Of a stretch of 64,000 bases of DNA, positions 1-7,927 are shown piece after piece. This DNA comes from Maratus speciosus (Eukaryota > Arthropoda > Arachnida > Araneae > Salticidae), in assembly GCA_963932465.1 (NCBI GenBank), contig OZ010792.1:3348001-3412000 (forward strand), written 5' to 3'. A program made the position numbers and the translations under genes. Under the pieces are notes generated by a model, which saw nothing but the letters and a program-made list of their open reading frames with translations, was not told where the DNA came from and did no database searches. Each line of letters starts with the position of its first letter. The first letter of the stretch is position 1.

Positions 1-192
1 TGGAACAAGGCAATGCTTCAAAGTTTTACGTCCAATGTCTGTGGACAATATTGTATTTTCTTTCTTGTAAAACGATGTCAAGGACTTTGTATGAATTCTA
101 TTACCAATGTATTATCCAGAAAGAAGAATGATTTTCGAATGTATCAATTTGTCAAAAAAAGATATGGTGTAAACATGGTTTTTAAAAAATAA
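1..192 (+). CDS. Adenain-like cysteine protease, C-terminal fragment (cut by window edge)
   Basis: The first base starts an open frame of 63 codons ending in TAA at 190-192; the N-terminus lies outside the window. The visible part contains N-V-C-G-Q-Y-C-I-F-F-L at residues 12-22. This matches the C-terminal catalytic block of adenovirus-type (C5) proteases, where the nucleophilic cysteine directly precedes glycine; here that is Cys14 of the fragment. In adenoviruses, adintoviruses and Mavericks this enzyme matures capsid and core proteins during particle assembly. The catalytic His and acidic residue should lie upstream. An AATAAA overlaps the stop codon (188-193). The neighbouring packaging ATPase and pX-like gene support the call. 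A cellular ULP/SENP-type relative is possible but less likely in this context. Confidence 0.8.
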   Translation, partial: WNKAMLQSFTSNVCGQYCIFFLVKRCQGLCMNSITNVLSRKKNDFRMYQFVKKRYGVNMVFKK

Positions 193-399
193 AAATATAT
201 TTCTCTTATTTTATGTGTGTGTGTTTATTTATTTATTTATTTATTTATTTAATTTCATCATGGATAGTGGATTAGATAAAAAAAAATCATTTGTTTTTAG
301 AAAAAAAATGCATACATAAAATTTTTTCCTAACAAGATCATACAAGTTATTGTGTTATTTCTGTGTAAAAAAATTAATTTGCCGAAATAGTCGAGAAAC
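193..399. other. Intergenic spacer with (TTTA)n microsatellite
   Basis: AT-rich gap between the protease stop and the ATPase promoter. It contains a TTTA tetranucleotide run at about 223-250 and no coding potential. Confidence 0.6.
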
Positions 400-430
400 T
401 ATAAAATCTGAAGCTTTCATTCATTCTTGT
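400..430 (+). promoter_or_regulatory. TATA box and likely core promoter of the ATPase gene
   Basis: TATAAAA lies at 400-406, 35-41 bases before the ATPase start codon. The TCATTC-type pyrimidine-rich steps at 417-430 are placed where an arthropod initiator would be expected, about 25-30 bases downstream. This suggests an RNA polymerase II transcript starting just ahead of the ATPase ORF, with a very short leader. Seen: the motif and its spacing. Inferred: function. Confidence 0.5.
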
Positions 431-440
431 CATTTAAATC

Positions 441-1052
441 ATGGAATTACTCAAGTTAGTACATCCTTCTACTGTCCTTATCAGCGGGCCGACAGGTTCG
501 GGTAAAAGCTTTTTTGTTAAAAAATTAATTGATTACAAATATTTTCATCCTATGCCCACAAGTATAATATACTGTTACGGAAGCTATCAACCCCTTTTCA
601 ATTCCATGAACGATGTACAATTTGAAGAAGGTTTACCCTCTAATCTTACTTCCCTAAAAAATGCTTTAATTATCATTGATGATTTGATGTCAGAATTAGC
701 TTCTGATGTACGATTGAGCAAACTTTTCACAAAAGGCAGTCATCACCGAAATCTTTCCGTTATCTTTATAACTCAAAACTTGTTTCATCATGGCAAAGAA
801 ATGAGAAATATTAATTTAAATTCTCATTACATGGTACTATTCAAAAATCCTCGAGATAAAAGCCAGATAATGCATTTATCCAGGCAAATGTTTCCTGGTA
901 AATCCAAGGCTTTTCAAGAAATTTTTAATGATGCTACTGCATTACCTTTTAACTACTTATTCATTGATTTAAGACCCGATTCTTGTGAAAGCTTGCGCAT
1001 GCGCACTAAAATTTTTCCTGGTGATAAACATTATGTGTATGAACTTCGATAA
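441..1052 (+). CDS. FtsK/HerA-type genome-packaging ATPase (A32-like)
   Basis: A complete 203-aa P-loop ATPase. Walker A is G-P-T-G-S-G-K-S at residues 16-23, very close to the N-terminus. Walker B is A-L-I-I-I-D-D at 75-81. A polar sensor, I-T-Q-N, lies at 110-113 after a beta-strand. The compact single-domain layout is that of packaging ATPases of adintoviruses, Mavericks and other viruses of the PRD1-adenovirus lineage, which pump DNA into preformed capsids. The start is the first ATG after a TATA box and leaves the usual short stretch before the P loop. Its neighbours are an adenain-like protease upstream and a pX-like core protein downstream, giving a virion-assembly cassette. The frame is open with no lesions. 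The ATPase family is clear; assignment to a named virus family needs the capsid genes to the left. Confidence 0.88.
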   Translation: MELLKLVHPSTVLISGPTGSGKSFFVKKLIDYKYFHPMPTSIIYCYGSYQPLFNSMNDVQFEEGLPSNLTSLKNALIIIDDLMSELASDVRLSKLFTKGSHHRNLSVIFITQNLFHHGKEMRNINLNSHYMVLFKNPRDKSQIMHLSRQMFPGKSKAFQEIFNDATALPFNYLFIDLRPDSCESLRMRTKIFPGDKHYVYELR

Positions 1053-1057
1053 ATCAT

Positions 1058-1576
1058 TTGCTCAGGGAACGGCATCTGGTGAACATGAACTCTGCTGTCA
1101 TTGAATTTGAAGGTTTTCAGTTAAGCACGTACGATTTTGTTATTAAAGAACTCGCTTTTTATGCGGTTGATTCTGGATATCACTGCCGTTGGAATTTCCT
1201 CTCCCCACATTCTTGGGAGCAATTACCTCTCCTAAAAAGAAAGACATTTGCATGGTTGACTCATTACCGCCATGGTTTGCAATGGAATAGTGGTGATTTA
1301 CCTTATTCAGCATTAGAACCTATACTTTCATCATTGTTTATATCTTATAAGAATGTTTACATCAAAGGACTAGAAAAAGCAAAGTTTCTAGAAAGGTTGT
1401 CTGGACGAAAGATTTTGAATCTGAATGATTTTAACTGTCCCAAGATTAATTTATTAAATATTTCAGAGGTAAACTGCCCAAGTCACAAACCCTATTTTAA
1501 ACATTGTGCTTTAACGAAAGCTTTTACTTACGGTAAGCATATAAAAGAGAGATTAAGCTCATCGACCATCATTTGA
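1058..1576 (+). CDS. Conserved-looking virus-element protein of unknown function, possible nuclease-like fold
   Basis: A 172-aa ORF beginning 5 bases after the ATPase stop. The second Met, residue 10 (base 1085), may be the real start because the strand-like V-I-E-F-E-G-F-Q follows directly. The C-terminal third carries a Cys/His cluster, N-C-P-S-H then H-C-A-L, about residues 138-152. From general acquaintance with arthropod transposon-virus elements, proteins of this size and ending recur beside HerA-like ATPases. The early acidic motif recalls motif I of DnaQ/RNase H-type exonucleases, but here the first acidic position is Glu and the remaining catalytic residues cannot be assigned. No function is claimed. 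The tight spacing suggests co-transcription with the ATPase or translation from a nested transcript. Confidence 0.7.
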   Translation: MLRERHLVNMNSAVIEFEGFQLSTYDFVIKELAFYAVDSGYHCRWNFLSPHSWEQLPLLKRKTFAWLTHYRHGLQWNSGDLPYSALEPILSSLFISYKNVYIKGLEKAKFLERLSGRKILNLNDFNCPKINLLNISEVNCPSHKPYFKHCALTKAFTYGKHIKERLSSSTII

Positions 1577-1583
1577 ACTCAGG

Positions 1584-1901
1584 ATGTCGACCGTTGAACA
1601 TCTGAAATTGTTAAGCAAGACAAAGCAAAAAGCAGCCTTTCTTAAAAAGTGTCCGAATAGCATTATAAAAGGTGTCTGTGAATGCGCCTTAAATCTTTTA
1701 AAGGGTAACATACCTGTCTCTAAACGTCAGAAAAATAGATTAATAGCTTATAAAAGAACATTGCGACGTCTGGGAGATAAGAAAGTACCTCTGTTTAAGA
1801 AAAGACGACTTCTCATTCAAAAAGGAGAAGGGTTTTTGTCTATACTTATTCCTGCTGCAGTATCAGTGCTCAGTACGTTGATCAATGGAGTTCGCTCGTA
1901 A
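1584..1901 (+). CDS. pX-like basic core/minor capsid protein
   Basis: A 105-aa, strongly basic protein (Lys/Arg-rich through residue about 80) ending in a hydrophobic, probably membrane-active or amphipathic segment, F-L-S-I-L-I-P-A-A-V-S-V-L. The boundary carries Q-K-G-E-G, resembling a Gly-x-Gly adenain cleavage site, although P4 is Gln instead of the usual Met/Ile/Leu. A basic body and hydrophobic tail are the hallmark of adenovirus pX (mu precursor) and its adintovirus/Maverick counterparts, which condense DNA or act in entry. It starts 7 bases after the preceding stop and overlaps the next ORF by 17 bases. The role is inferred from composition, size and neighbours because such short proteins have little sequence signature. 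Confidence 0.65.
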   Translation: MSTVEHLKLLSKTKQKAAFLKKCPNSIIKGVCECALNLLKGNIPVSKRQKNRLIAYKRTLRRLGDKKVPLFKKRRLLIQKGEGFLSILIPAAVSVLSTLINGVRS

Positions 1902-2502
1902 ATTCAGACTTGTTCCTGCTGACAGAGATCAAGAGTTTGCGGATGAGCATTTGAGTGATTTAGATAGACAGATTCAGACTATTTTGAAAAGAAAACTGGA
2001 GGATGATGAAAAAGCGAAGCTTTACACACAGATTTTGCAAAAGTTTGTATCATTCCCAGATATGAATACGGTCAAACCCCCTGAAGAACAACTCCCCCAG
2101 AAGCACTCTGAGAAGTCTTCTGATATAGAAAATGAAATTCTAAGTTCTATTCCTGAAAAACAAAAGAAAACTGCTGTTAAAATTATGGATTTTTTTAAAC
2201 AAAATAAAGTTTCCTGTACAGAAAACAAAGAATTGAAAATAGATGATACTGTAATTAATGGATCAGATGTTGTTCAACTAGTCGTTTTTTTGCTGAGAGA
2301 TAGAAGTCAAAAACCTATTGCTTTTGATCAGTTTCAAGAACTTTTAAATAAAATAAACTTTCCTCAAGATTTTATAAAAAACAAGTATTTGAAGAATGAT
2401 CATAAAACTATTTATGCAAGACCTGAACCCTATCATAGAAAACGAAGATCATCTAATCACGTCCTTTTACCAATATCACCAGTACCATGGTTGAAAATGT
2501 AA
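1885..2502 (+). CDS. Conserved-looking virus-element protein, last gene of the rightward block
   Basis: A 205-aa ORF whose start overlaps the end of the pX-like gene by 17 bases in another frame. The N-terminus is basic and hydrophobic (A-R-K-F-R-L-V-P). It is followed by a charged helix around E-D-D-E-K-A-K-L-Y (about residues 40-55), a charged linker, a second compact region at about 105-175, and a basic C-terminal tail ending in Pro-rich residues. There is no signal peptide, transmembrane segment or catalytic motif. This layout (short basic start, conserved helical block, distal globular block) is one I associate with uncharacterised proteins encoded next to HerA-like ATPases in arthropod and cnidarian virus-like elements, so it may be structural or a minor virion component. 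That comparison is from memory, not a search. Confidence 0.68.
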   Translation: MEFARKFRLVPADRDQEFADEHLSDLDRQIQTILKRKLEDDEKAKLYTQILQKFVSFPDMNTVKPPEEQLPQKHSEKSSDIENEILSSIPEKQKKTAVKIMDFFKQNKVSCTENKELKIDDTVINGSDVVQLVVFLLRDRSQKPIAFDQFQELLNKINFPQDFIKNKYLKNDHKTIYARPEPYHRKRRSSNHVLLPISPVPWLKM

Positions 2503-2649
2503 AAAAATTACGTTTTGCAAATATAATGTATTTTATGAAACGAATAAAAAATGCTTATTTCAAAAATATTTATGTGTGTGATTGTGTTTTTTTCCTCATA
2601 TTGCAAAAAAAAAAAAAAATGTAATCGTTAAGATTGCTTTTTCCAGATT
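2503..2649 (+). terminator. 3' end of the rightward gene block with poly(A) signal
   Basis: AATAAA lies at 2543-2548, 41 bases after the last stop of the rightward block, followed by T/GT-rich DNA and a 14-A run. This is a plausible shared polyadenylation site for the ATPase-to-205-aa gene series. Confidence 0.55.
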
Positions 2650-4140
2650 TATCTTGAGAAAAGAATTTTTTTGGAAATAATGTTTCAACGAAACAAAAAG
2701 AATATGTTCAGAAAATAAAAAAATATGTTTAGGAAAAAAATGTTTTGTGTTTGGAAAAAATCTTTCGTGTTTAGGAAAATAGATTTGTGTTTGAAAAAAT
2801 GGTTTGTGTTTGGAATAAAATGTTTTGTGTTTGGAAAAAGTTTTATGTTTGGAATAAAATGTTTTGTGTTTGGAAAAAAGTTTTGTGTTAGGAAAAAATG
2901 TTTGTGTTTAGAAAAAAATGTTTTATGTTTAGGAAAAAAATGTTTTGTATTTCGAAAAAAAATATTTGTGTTTGGAAAAAGTTTTATGTTTGGAATAAAA
3001 TGTTTTGTGTTTAGGAAAATAGATTTGTGTTTGAAAAAAATGGTTTGTGTTTGGAAAAAAAGATTTGTGTTTGGAAAAAGTTTTATGTTTGGAATAAAAT
3101 GTTTTGTGTTTGGAAAAAGTTTTGTGTTAGGAAAAAATGTTTGTGTTTAGAAAAAAATGTTTTATGTTTAGGAAAAAAATGTTTTGTATTTCGAAAAAAA
3201 TATTTCGTGTTTAGAAAAAAATGTTTTGTATTTCGAAAAAAATATTTCGTGTTTAGAAAAAAATATGTATGTTTGGAAAAAGTGATTTATGATTTAGGAA
3301 AAAATGTTTTGTGTTTGGAAAAATGATTTATGATTGGGAAACAAATGTTTAGGAAATTATTTTAAGTACAGTGAAAAGTATGGTGAGTAAAAAAAGTTTC
3401 GAGTACAGAAAAAATTATGTTTGAAAAAGTTTAGGAAAATTATTTTAAGTAAAAAAAGTTTTGAGTACAGTAAAATTATGTTTGGAAAAAGTTTTATGTT
3501 TTTAAAAAAAGTTTTGTGTTAGGAAAAAAATGTTTTATATTTAGGGATAAAAATGTTTTGTGTTTGGAAAAAATTTTATATTTAGGAAAATTATTTTTTG
3601 TGTTGAGGAAAAAAGTAATGTATTGTAAAAAAAAATCAGTTCGATAAAAAAATGCACTAGAAAAAAATCTGTTCGATAAAAAATATGTATGTTTGGAAAA
3701 AGTGATTTATGATTTAGGAAAAAATGTTTTGTGTTTGGAAAAAATGATTTATGATTGGGAAACAAATGTTTAGGAAATTATTTTAAGTACAGTGAAAAGT
3801 ATGGTGAGTAAAAAAAGTTTCGAGTACAGAAAAAATTATGTTTGAAAAAGTTTAGGAAAATTATTTTAAGTAAAAAAGTTTTGAGTACAGTAAAATTATG
3901 TTTGGAAAAAGTTTTATGTTTTTAAAAAAAGTTTTGTGTTAGGAAAAAAATGTTTTATATTTAGGGATAAAAATGTTTTGTGTTTGGAAAAAATTTTATA
4001 TTTAGGAAAATTATTTTTTGTGTTGAGGAAAAAGTAATGTATTGTAAAAAAAAATCAGTTCGATAAAAAAATGCACTAGAAAAAAATCTGTTCGATAAAA
4101 AATATGCACTGGAAAAAGATTTAAGTTCAGTAAAAATATT
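2650..4140. repeat. Purine-rich tandem-repeat block between convergent genes
   Basis: Degenerate short units of the type GTTTGGAAAAA / TGTTTTGTGTTTAGG repeat for about 1.5 kb with strong strand asymmetry (A, G and T on the plus strand, almost no C). Larger copies are superimposed: a segment from about 2774 recurs about 238 bases later, and 3261-3680 is repeated almost exactly at 3681-4099 (offset 420). Open frames through it (2725-3150 and 3027-3326) only translate the repeat into Lys/Phe/Cys-rich strings and are not called as genes. The block separates the rightward assembly genes from the leftward PC4-like gene. Confidence 0.85.
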
Positions 4141-4337
4141 AAAAGGATTAAGGTATAAAAAAAATATTTTTTTATTTTCTGAACACAAACTTATTATTTT
4201 TAAAGAAAAGTTTTTGTAAAGTCCAACAATTTCTTTTTTATGCAAACCTGAAACATTCTTATTAATTTGATAAAAAACAAGACTAAGAAAACAGACAAAA
4301 GATATTATGTAAATATACATTTATTCAGATCTAAAAT
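4141..4337 (-). terminator. 3' end of the PC4-like gene with poly(A) signal
   Basis: On the minus strand AATAAA is at 4325-4320, 12 bases after the stop of the PC4-like gene, followed by AT-rich DNA leading into the tandem-repeat block. The two convergent gene blocks therefore each have their own poly(A) signal. Confidence 0.5.
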
Positions 4338-5234
4338 TTACAATGATAATTGTAAGAAATCATTTTCTTCTTGTGATTGTTGGTCTTCTCCAACATACAT
4401 TTTTTGTACAGATTCTAATATTTTTGGGATAATTAATGAATCAAAAAATTCTTCTTGACCAAGTACATATTTAAAGTCAACAGTTAAGTTTTTTTTAACA
4501 ATGTCTTTTGCAACATCACGCATGTTGATGGAATATAGTGCACTGTCAGAGAACTTTAACCATTTTTCAGTTCGAGTTTTTGTTACACAGTCATGCATAA
4601 AAGGTGCTTGATAAGACTCACGACATCCGAAACAGTTTATCAGTTCCGTAATTTTGATAGTAATGGCAGCAACCAAACACTTAGTCAGGGAATCAACAAG
4701 TTCTAAAAACGCGTCGGGGTTATCTGTTGGGTTAAACTGGAAATTGGCGTTGTCCAGTTCTTCATAAATATAGTAAGATATTGAGTATGTGATTAGTCCT
4801 TCTTTCAAACGATCCGTGATATTGCACATGTTATCAACTACCTTTTCAAACTCAGCAAGTGTTAGTACAACATGTTCAGATACGAATTGCATACTCATAT
4901 TTTTTCTTTGGAAAAGTCTTTGGAGAACGTAAAGTTCCACACCATCCTTTACTTGTTTTGAAATGCACAAATCTGATTCAATAATTGTCATCTTTTCTGA
5001 AAATTTAGGATTTAATATAGTCTTGATTTCACGACACAAGGATTGCCAGACTTTGGGAGTTAGAGATACACCATCTTTAGTAGGCTGTAATTCACCGTCG
5101 GGATCAACAATATATCGTCTAATGTGAACACGGGTTTGCCCCAGAAAATAATTCACGGAAAGAAAGTTCTCTCCACCTAGGTATTTCATATCCTTCGAAT
5201 TATGCCATTTAACCTTTTCTACAAATGATTGAAC
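4338..5234 (-). CDS. PC4-domain protein, main exon (exon 2)
   Basis: The main exon of a two-exon leftward gene of about 328 aa. Residues about 49-100 of the spliced product form a PC4/p15-like domain: G-E-N-F-L-S-V at its start, R-V-H-I-R-R-Y in the second strand, and the loop P-T-K-D-G-V-S-L-T-P-K-V-W-Q, which is the classic PC4 end block. PC4 domains bind single-stranded DNA and act in transcription or replication. The remaining 220 residues are an uncharacterised, mostly helical region with a C-x2-C-x9-H-x-C motif at about 231-246, a possible metal site. The minus-strand acceptor AG is at 5236-5235 after a CT-rich tract. The frame also opens at an internal Met (5189), but that start would fall only five residues before the PC4 block, so the spliced form is preferred. 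Virus-like elements of this class often encode PC4-like proteins. Confidence 0.8.
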   Translation of the reverse strand, partial: VQSFVEKVKWHNSKDMKYLGGENFLSVNYFLGQTRVHIRRYIVDPDGELQPTKDGVSLTPKVWQSLCREIKTILNPKFSEKMTIIESDLCISKQVKDGVELYVLQRLFQRKNMSMQFVSEHVVLTLAEFEKVVDNMCNITDRLKEGLITYSISYYIYEELDNANFQFNPTDNPDAFLELVDSLTKCLVAAITIKITELINCFGCRESYQAPFMHDCVTKTRTEKWLKFSDSALYSINMRDVAKDIVKKNLTVDFKYVLGQEEFFDSLIIPKILESVQKMYVGEDQQSQEENDFLQLSL

Positions 5235-5346
5235 CTAAAAGAGAGAGAGAGAGAGCCAAAATAAGTAAAAATAATTAAAAGAATTAAAATTTATTAGTAT
5301 GAATTGAAAAAAGTATTAATTTTAAAAAATCAATTAAAAAACTTAC
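5235..5346 (-). other. Intron of the PC4-like gene
   Basis: A 112-base phase-0 intron. The minus-strand donor is GTAAGT (5346-5341), a perfect consensus. The acceptor is a (CT)n tract followed by TTTTAG at 5240-5235. The body is AT-rich, as expected of short arthropod introns. It implies nuclear transcription and splicing. Confidence 0.75.
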
Positions 5347-5436
5347 CGTAGTTTGATAATTCTTCGTTTTCTTGTTGCTTTCTTTAATTTCAACAAGTTT
5401 ACGCTTGCTTTTGTTGATGTTAAGTCCGTCTTCCAT
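5347..5436 (-). CDS. PC4-domain protein, first exon (30 codons)
   Basis: ATG at 5436-5434, then 30 codons in phase with the main exon. The peptide is Lys-rich and polar, with K-S-K-R-K at residues 9-13, resembling a nuclear localisation signal, and more lysines up to the splice site. PC4 proteins typically have a flexible charged N-terminal tail before the folded domain, which this provides. The exon is too short to appear as an independent long ORF; it is supported by the consensus donor, the matching phase and the charged tail. Confidence 0.7.
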
Positions 5437-6179
5437 GACGAAAAACAATAAAAATAACTAAAATAAAAGCGAAGAAAATTCACAAGACAACAAACGATAC
5501 AACACTGAGCATGAAAATCCAAGCAACTAATCCATACAACTGTTGTCAGATGCTGTATGAGAAACTTTTTTCATTACCGGTTACAGTTAATCGTAATCCA
5601 CACAACTCAACTTCACACATGGTTACAGTTAAACACCATCTAGATCCGAAAAACAACTCAACTCTACAAATAGTCCTCTTATTTGCTCGTCTAGGGTGAA
5701 ATCAATACATAACGTCACATTCATGTTCGAACATAAACCATCTTGTCTAAATCACGTGTTGCAGAAATTAAAAAATAATCAGTTTCTTAAAAAGTTCTAA
5801 TTAAAAAACTTCCGTTAAAATTCAATTCAAAAAGCTTAAAATCAATTTAAAAATAATCAGCTTAAAATTTTTTTTATTTTAATTAATTCATGCAATTAAA
5901 TAAATTCGAATCGCCGATTACGTCATTATGAAAATAATGCATTCAGTAAAAAGGTTCCCAATTAAAAAATAATCAATTAAAAAACAAAAATAGCTTTGAA
6001 ACCGGTTAAAAATTCTGAACTAATCATCCATTAAATTCGTTTAAATTAAAATAAAACATAAACTCGCTTATAATCCATTCATAAAATAATTAAGTTTTAG
6101 TTATTTCATTCAATGAAATTAAATTGAAATCCTTTGTTTAAAAAACATTATTAATCCCTCTTATAGCAGAAGAATCCAT
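5437..6179. other. AT-rich spacer, possible upstream region of the PC4-like gene
   Basis: About 740 bases, rich in AATTAAAAA-type words. No canonical TATA box was found for the leftward gene. The ORF at 5511-5699 has no recognisable features and is left out. The right terminus of the virus-like element may lie here or in the following array, but no matching inverted terminal repeat is available in the window. Confidence 0.4.
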
Positions 6180-6581
6180 TCGAAACTTCCTGCCAACCGT
6201 CGTCAAAAAAATCACCCCTCGTCTTAGAGCATGTGTTCGGACACGCCCACCTGTCAATCAAAAATGGGAACACTCCGTTTTGTCCCTTACCCACCTGTCC
6301 ATCCAACTAAAAAACAACCCTTGCCTCGAACCGTTGAAAAAATTTACCCCTCGTCTTATACTTCGTGCTCGGACACGCCCACCTGTCCATCCAACGACCC
6401 CGCCCCTTTTTTGTCCCACACCCGTCTTATAGTTCGCCATCGGACACGCCCACCTGTCCATCCAACGACCCCGCCCCTTTTTGTCCCACACCCGTCTTAT
6501 AGTTCGCCATCGGATACGCCCACCTGTCCATCAAACGACCCCGCCCCTTTTTGTCCCACACCCGGCTCTACATACTACTGA
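6180..6581. repeat. GC-rich tandem array, 70-bp unit
   Basis: Units containing CGGACACGCCCACCTGTCCA and CCCCGCCCCTTTTTGTCCCA repeat with a period of exactly 70 bases (compare 6421 with 6491), plus more diverged copies upstream from about 6220. The array is sharply GC-rich within AT-rich DNA. Open frames on both strands through it are repeat translations. Confidence 0.85.
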
Positions 6582-7027
6582 CGTGCAATTTCTAACTTGT
6601 TTTTTTTTTTTGTTTTTTTTTTTTCATCTTGAATCTCATCCACAATCTTATCATTATTTTAAATCTGATATCCAGAGTCATGTACGTCACTATTTAATCA
6701 CTCGTTAATTTCATTTTCTTCATAGCTTAGAATTCTTCCCATCTCCTTTATTGTTTTACACTCCTCAATTTCTGATCCACTATCAGTTTTTTTTCTTTAT
6801 TTAAAATTTTATTCCATAACCTTGTTTAATGTTGAGGATTTTACGATGTTCGGATAATTAGAAGTTCGGTTAAAATTTTTTTTGAGAGAAATAGGCTGTT
6901 TGGATAATTGGAAGTTCGGTTTATTGGAGTTCAGATAATCGGCGCTCTACTCTATGTTATAGAAAGGTTGGCCCATCTGATGAAAAATGACCTTGAAGAT
7001 ATCCGTGTTGTTCTGTTTTCCCTTTTT
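6582..7027. mobile_element. Poly-T tract and degraded Tigger-like terminus
   Basis: Two poly-T tracts near 6600-6625. At about 6835-6955 are repeated TTCGGATAATTGGAAGTTCGG-like words ending in GATAATCGGCGCTCTACTC, which on the other strand resembles the start of pogo/Tigger-type terminal repeats. No partner end was found. Low confidence. Confidence 0.3.
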
Positions 7028-7927
7028 AGGCGCGTTCGTAATTATATAAATACGTAGCACCTGTAGTCGTCGTTCAGTCCGTCCGTCTGTCCGTCCGTCT
7101 GTCCGTCCGTCTGTCCGTCTGTCCGTCCGTCTGTCCGCATGTAACAGAGCAAAAACTACCCAACCGAATAGTCTGAAATTTCAAATATGTGATTGTTGCA
7201 AAATTTTGTCGAGCCATTTCAAATTTTATGAAAATCGGATGTATATTTTAATTACAGGGACAGTCAAAAGTTTTTCTTTACATTACGGCCAATGGGAAAA
7301 ATTATTGCAAGTGGATTTTAATGATATTAGAGCCTTCCGAATGATCTGAAATTTTAAAGATATAATTGTTGCAAAATTTTGTCGAGCCATTTCAAATTTT
7401 AGGAAAATCGGACGTATAGTTTAATTACAGGGACAGTCAAAAGTTTTTCTTTACATTACGGCCAATGGGAAAAATTATTGCAAGTGGATTTTAATGGTAT
7501 TAGAGCCTTCCGAATGATCTGAAATTTTAAAGATATAATTGTTGCAAAATTTTGTCGAGCCATTTCAAATTTTAGGAAAATCGGATGTATAGTTTAATTA
7601 CAGGGACAGCCAAAAGTTTTTCTTTACATTACGGCCAATGGGAAAAATTATTGCAAGTGCATTTTAATGATATTACAGCCTTCCGAATGGTCTGAAATTT
7701 TAAAGATATAATTGTTGCAAAATTTTGTTGAGCTATTTCAAATTTTAGGAAAATCGGATGTATAGTTTAATTACAGGGACAGTCAAAAGTGTTCCGAAAA
7801 AATTATTGGAAGTGCATTTTAATGATGTATCAGACTATGCACTTTATGAAGTGCAAAAAATTATAAATTCAGTACAATATGGGGTGCAAAAAATAATTTT
7901 AAAACTAGTTATAGTACGAACGCACCT
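7028..7927. mobile_element. Interspersed repeat with GCGTTCGTA ends and three or more internal tandem units
   Basis: Begins AGGCGCGTTCGTAATTATA and ends TATAGTACGAACGCACCT, giving short inverted ends. Inside are a (CCGT/CTGT)n microsatellite (about 7075-7138) and about four units of roughly 173 bases containing TTGTTGCAAAATTTTGTCGA and ACAGGGACAGTCAAAAG. A shorter copy lies at 30207-30580 and a relative lies inverted near 10800-11760. No target duplication could be fixed. Confidence 0.7.

Noticed and set aside
2725..3326. Overlapping 141-aa and 99-aa ORFs with repeated Lys/Cys/Phe motifs
   Set aside because: They are translations of the purine-rich tandem repeat in two frames, with no independent start context or homology pattern expected of a gene.
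3541..4320. Minus-strand ORFs of 74 and 119 aa
   Set aside because: Reverse translation of the same duplicated repeat block; both copies give the same N-P-N-T-K-type strings.
5511..5699. 62-aa ORF upstream of the PC4-like gene
   Set aside because: Short, no recognisable features, overlaps the presumed promoter region of the leftward gene.
6231..6581. Pro/Thr-rich 116-aa ORF
   Set aside because: Simply reads the 70-bp GC-rich array; both strands and several frames are open because of the repeat.
6180..6581. CRISPR-like array
   Set aside because: Direct 70-bp tandem repeats without unique spacers, in eukaryotic-type DNA.
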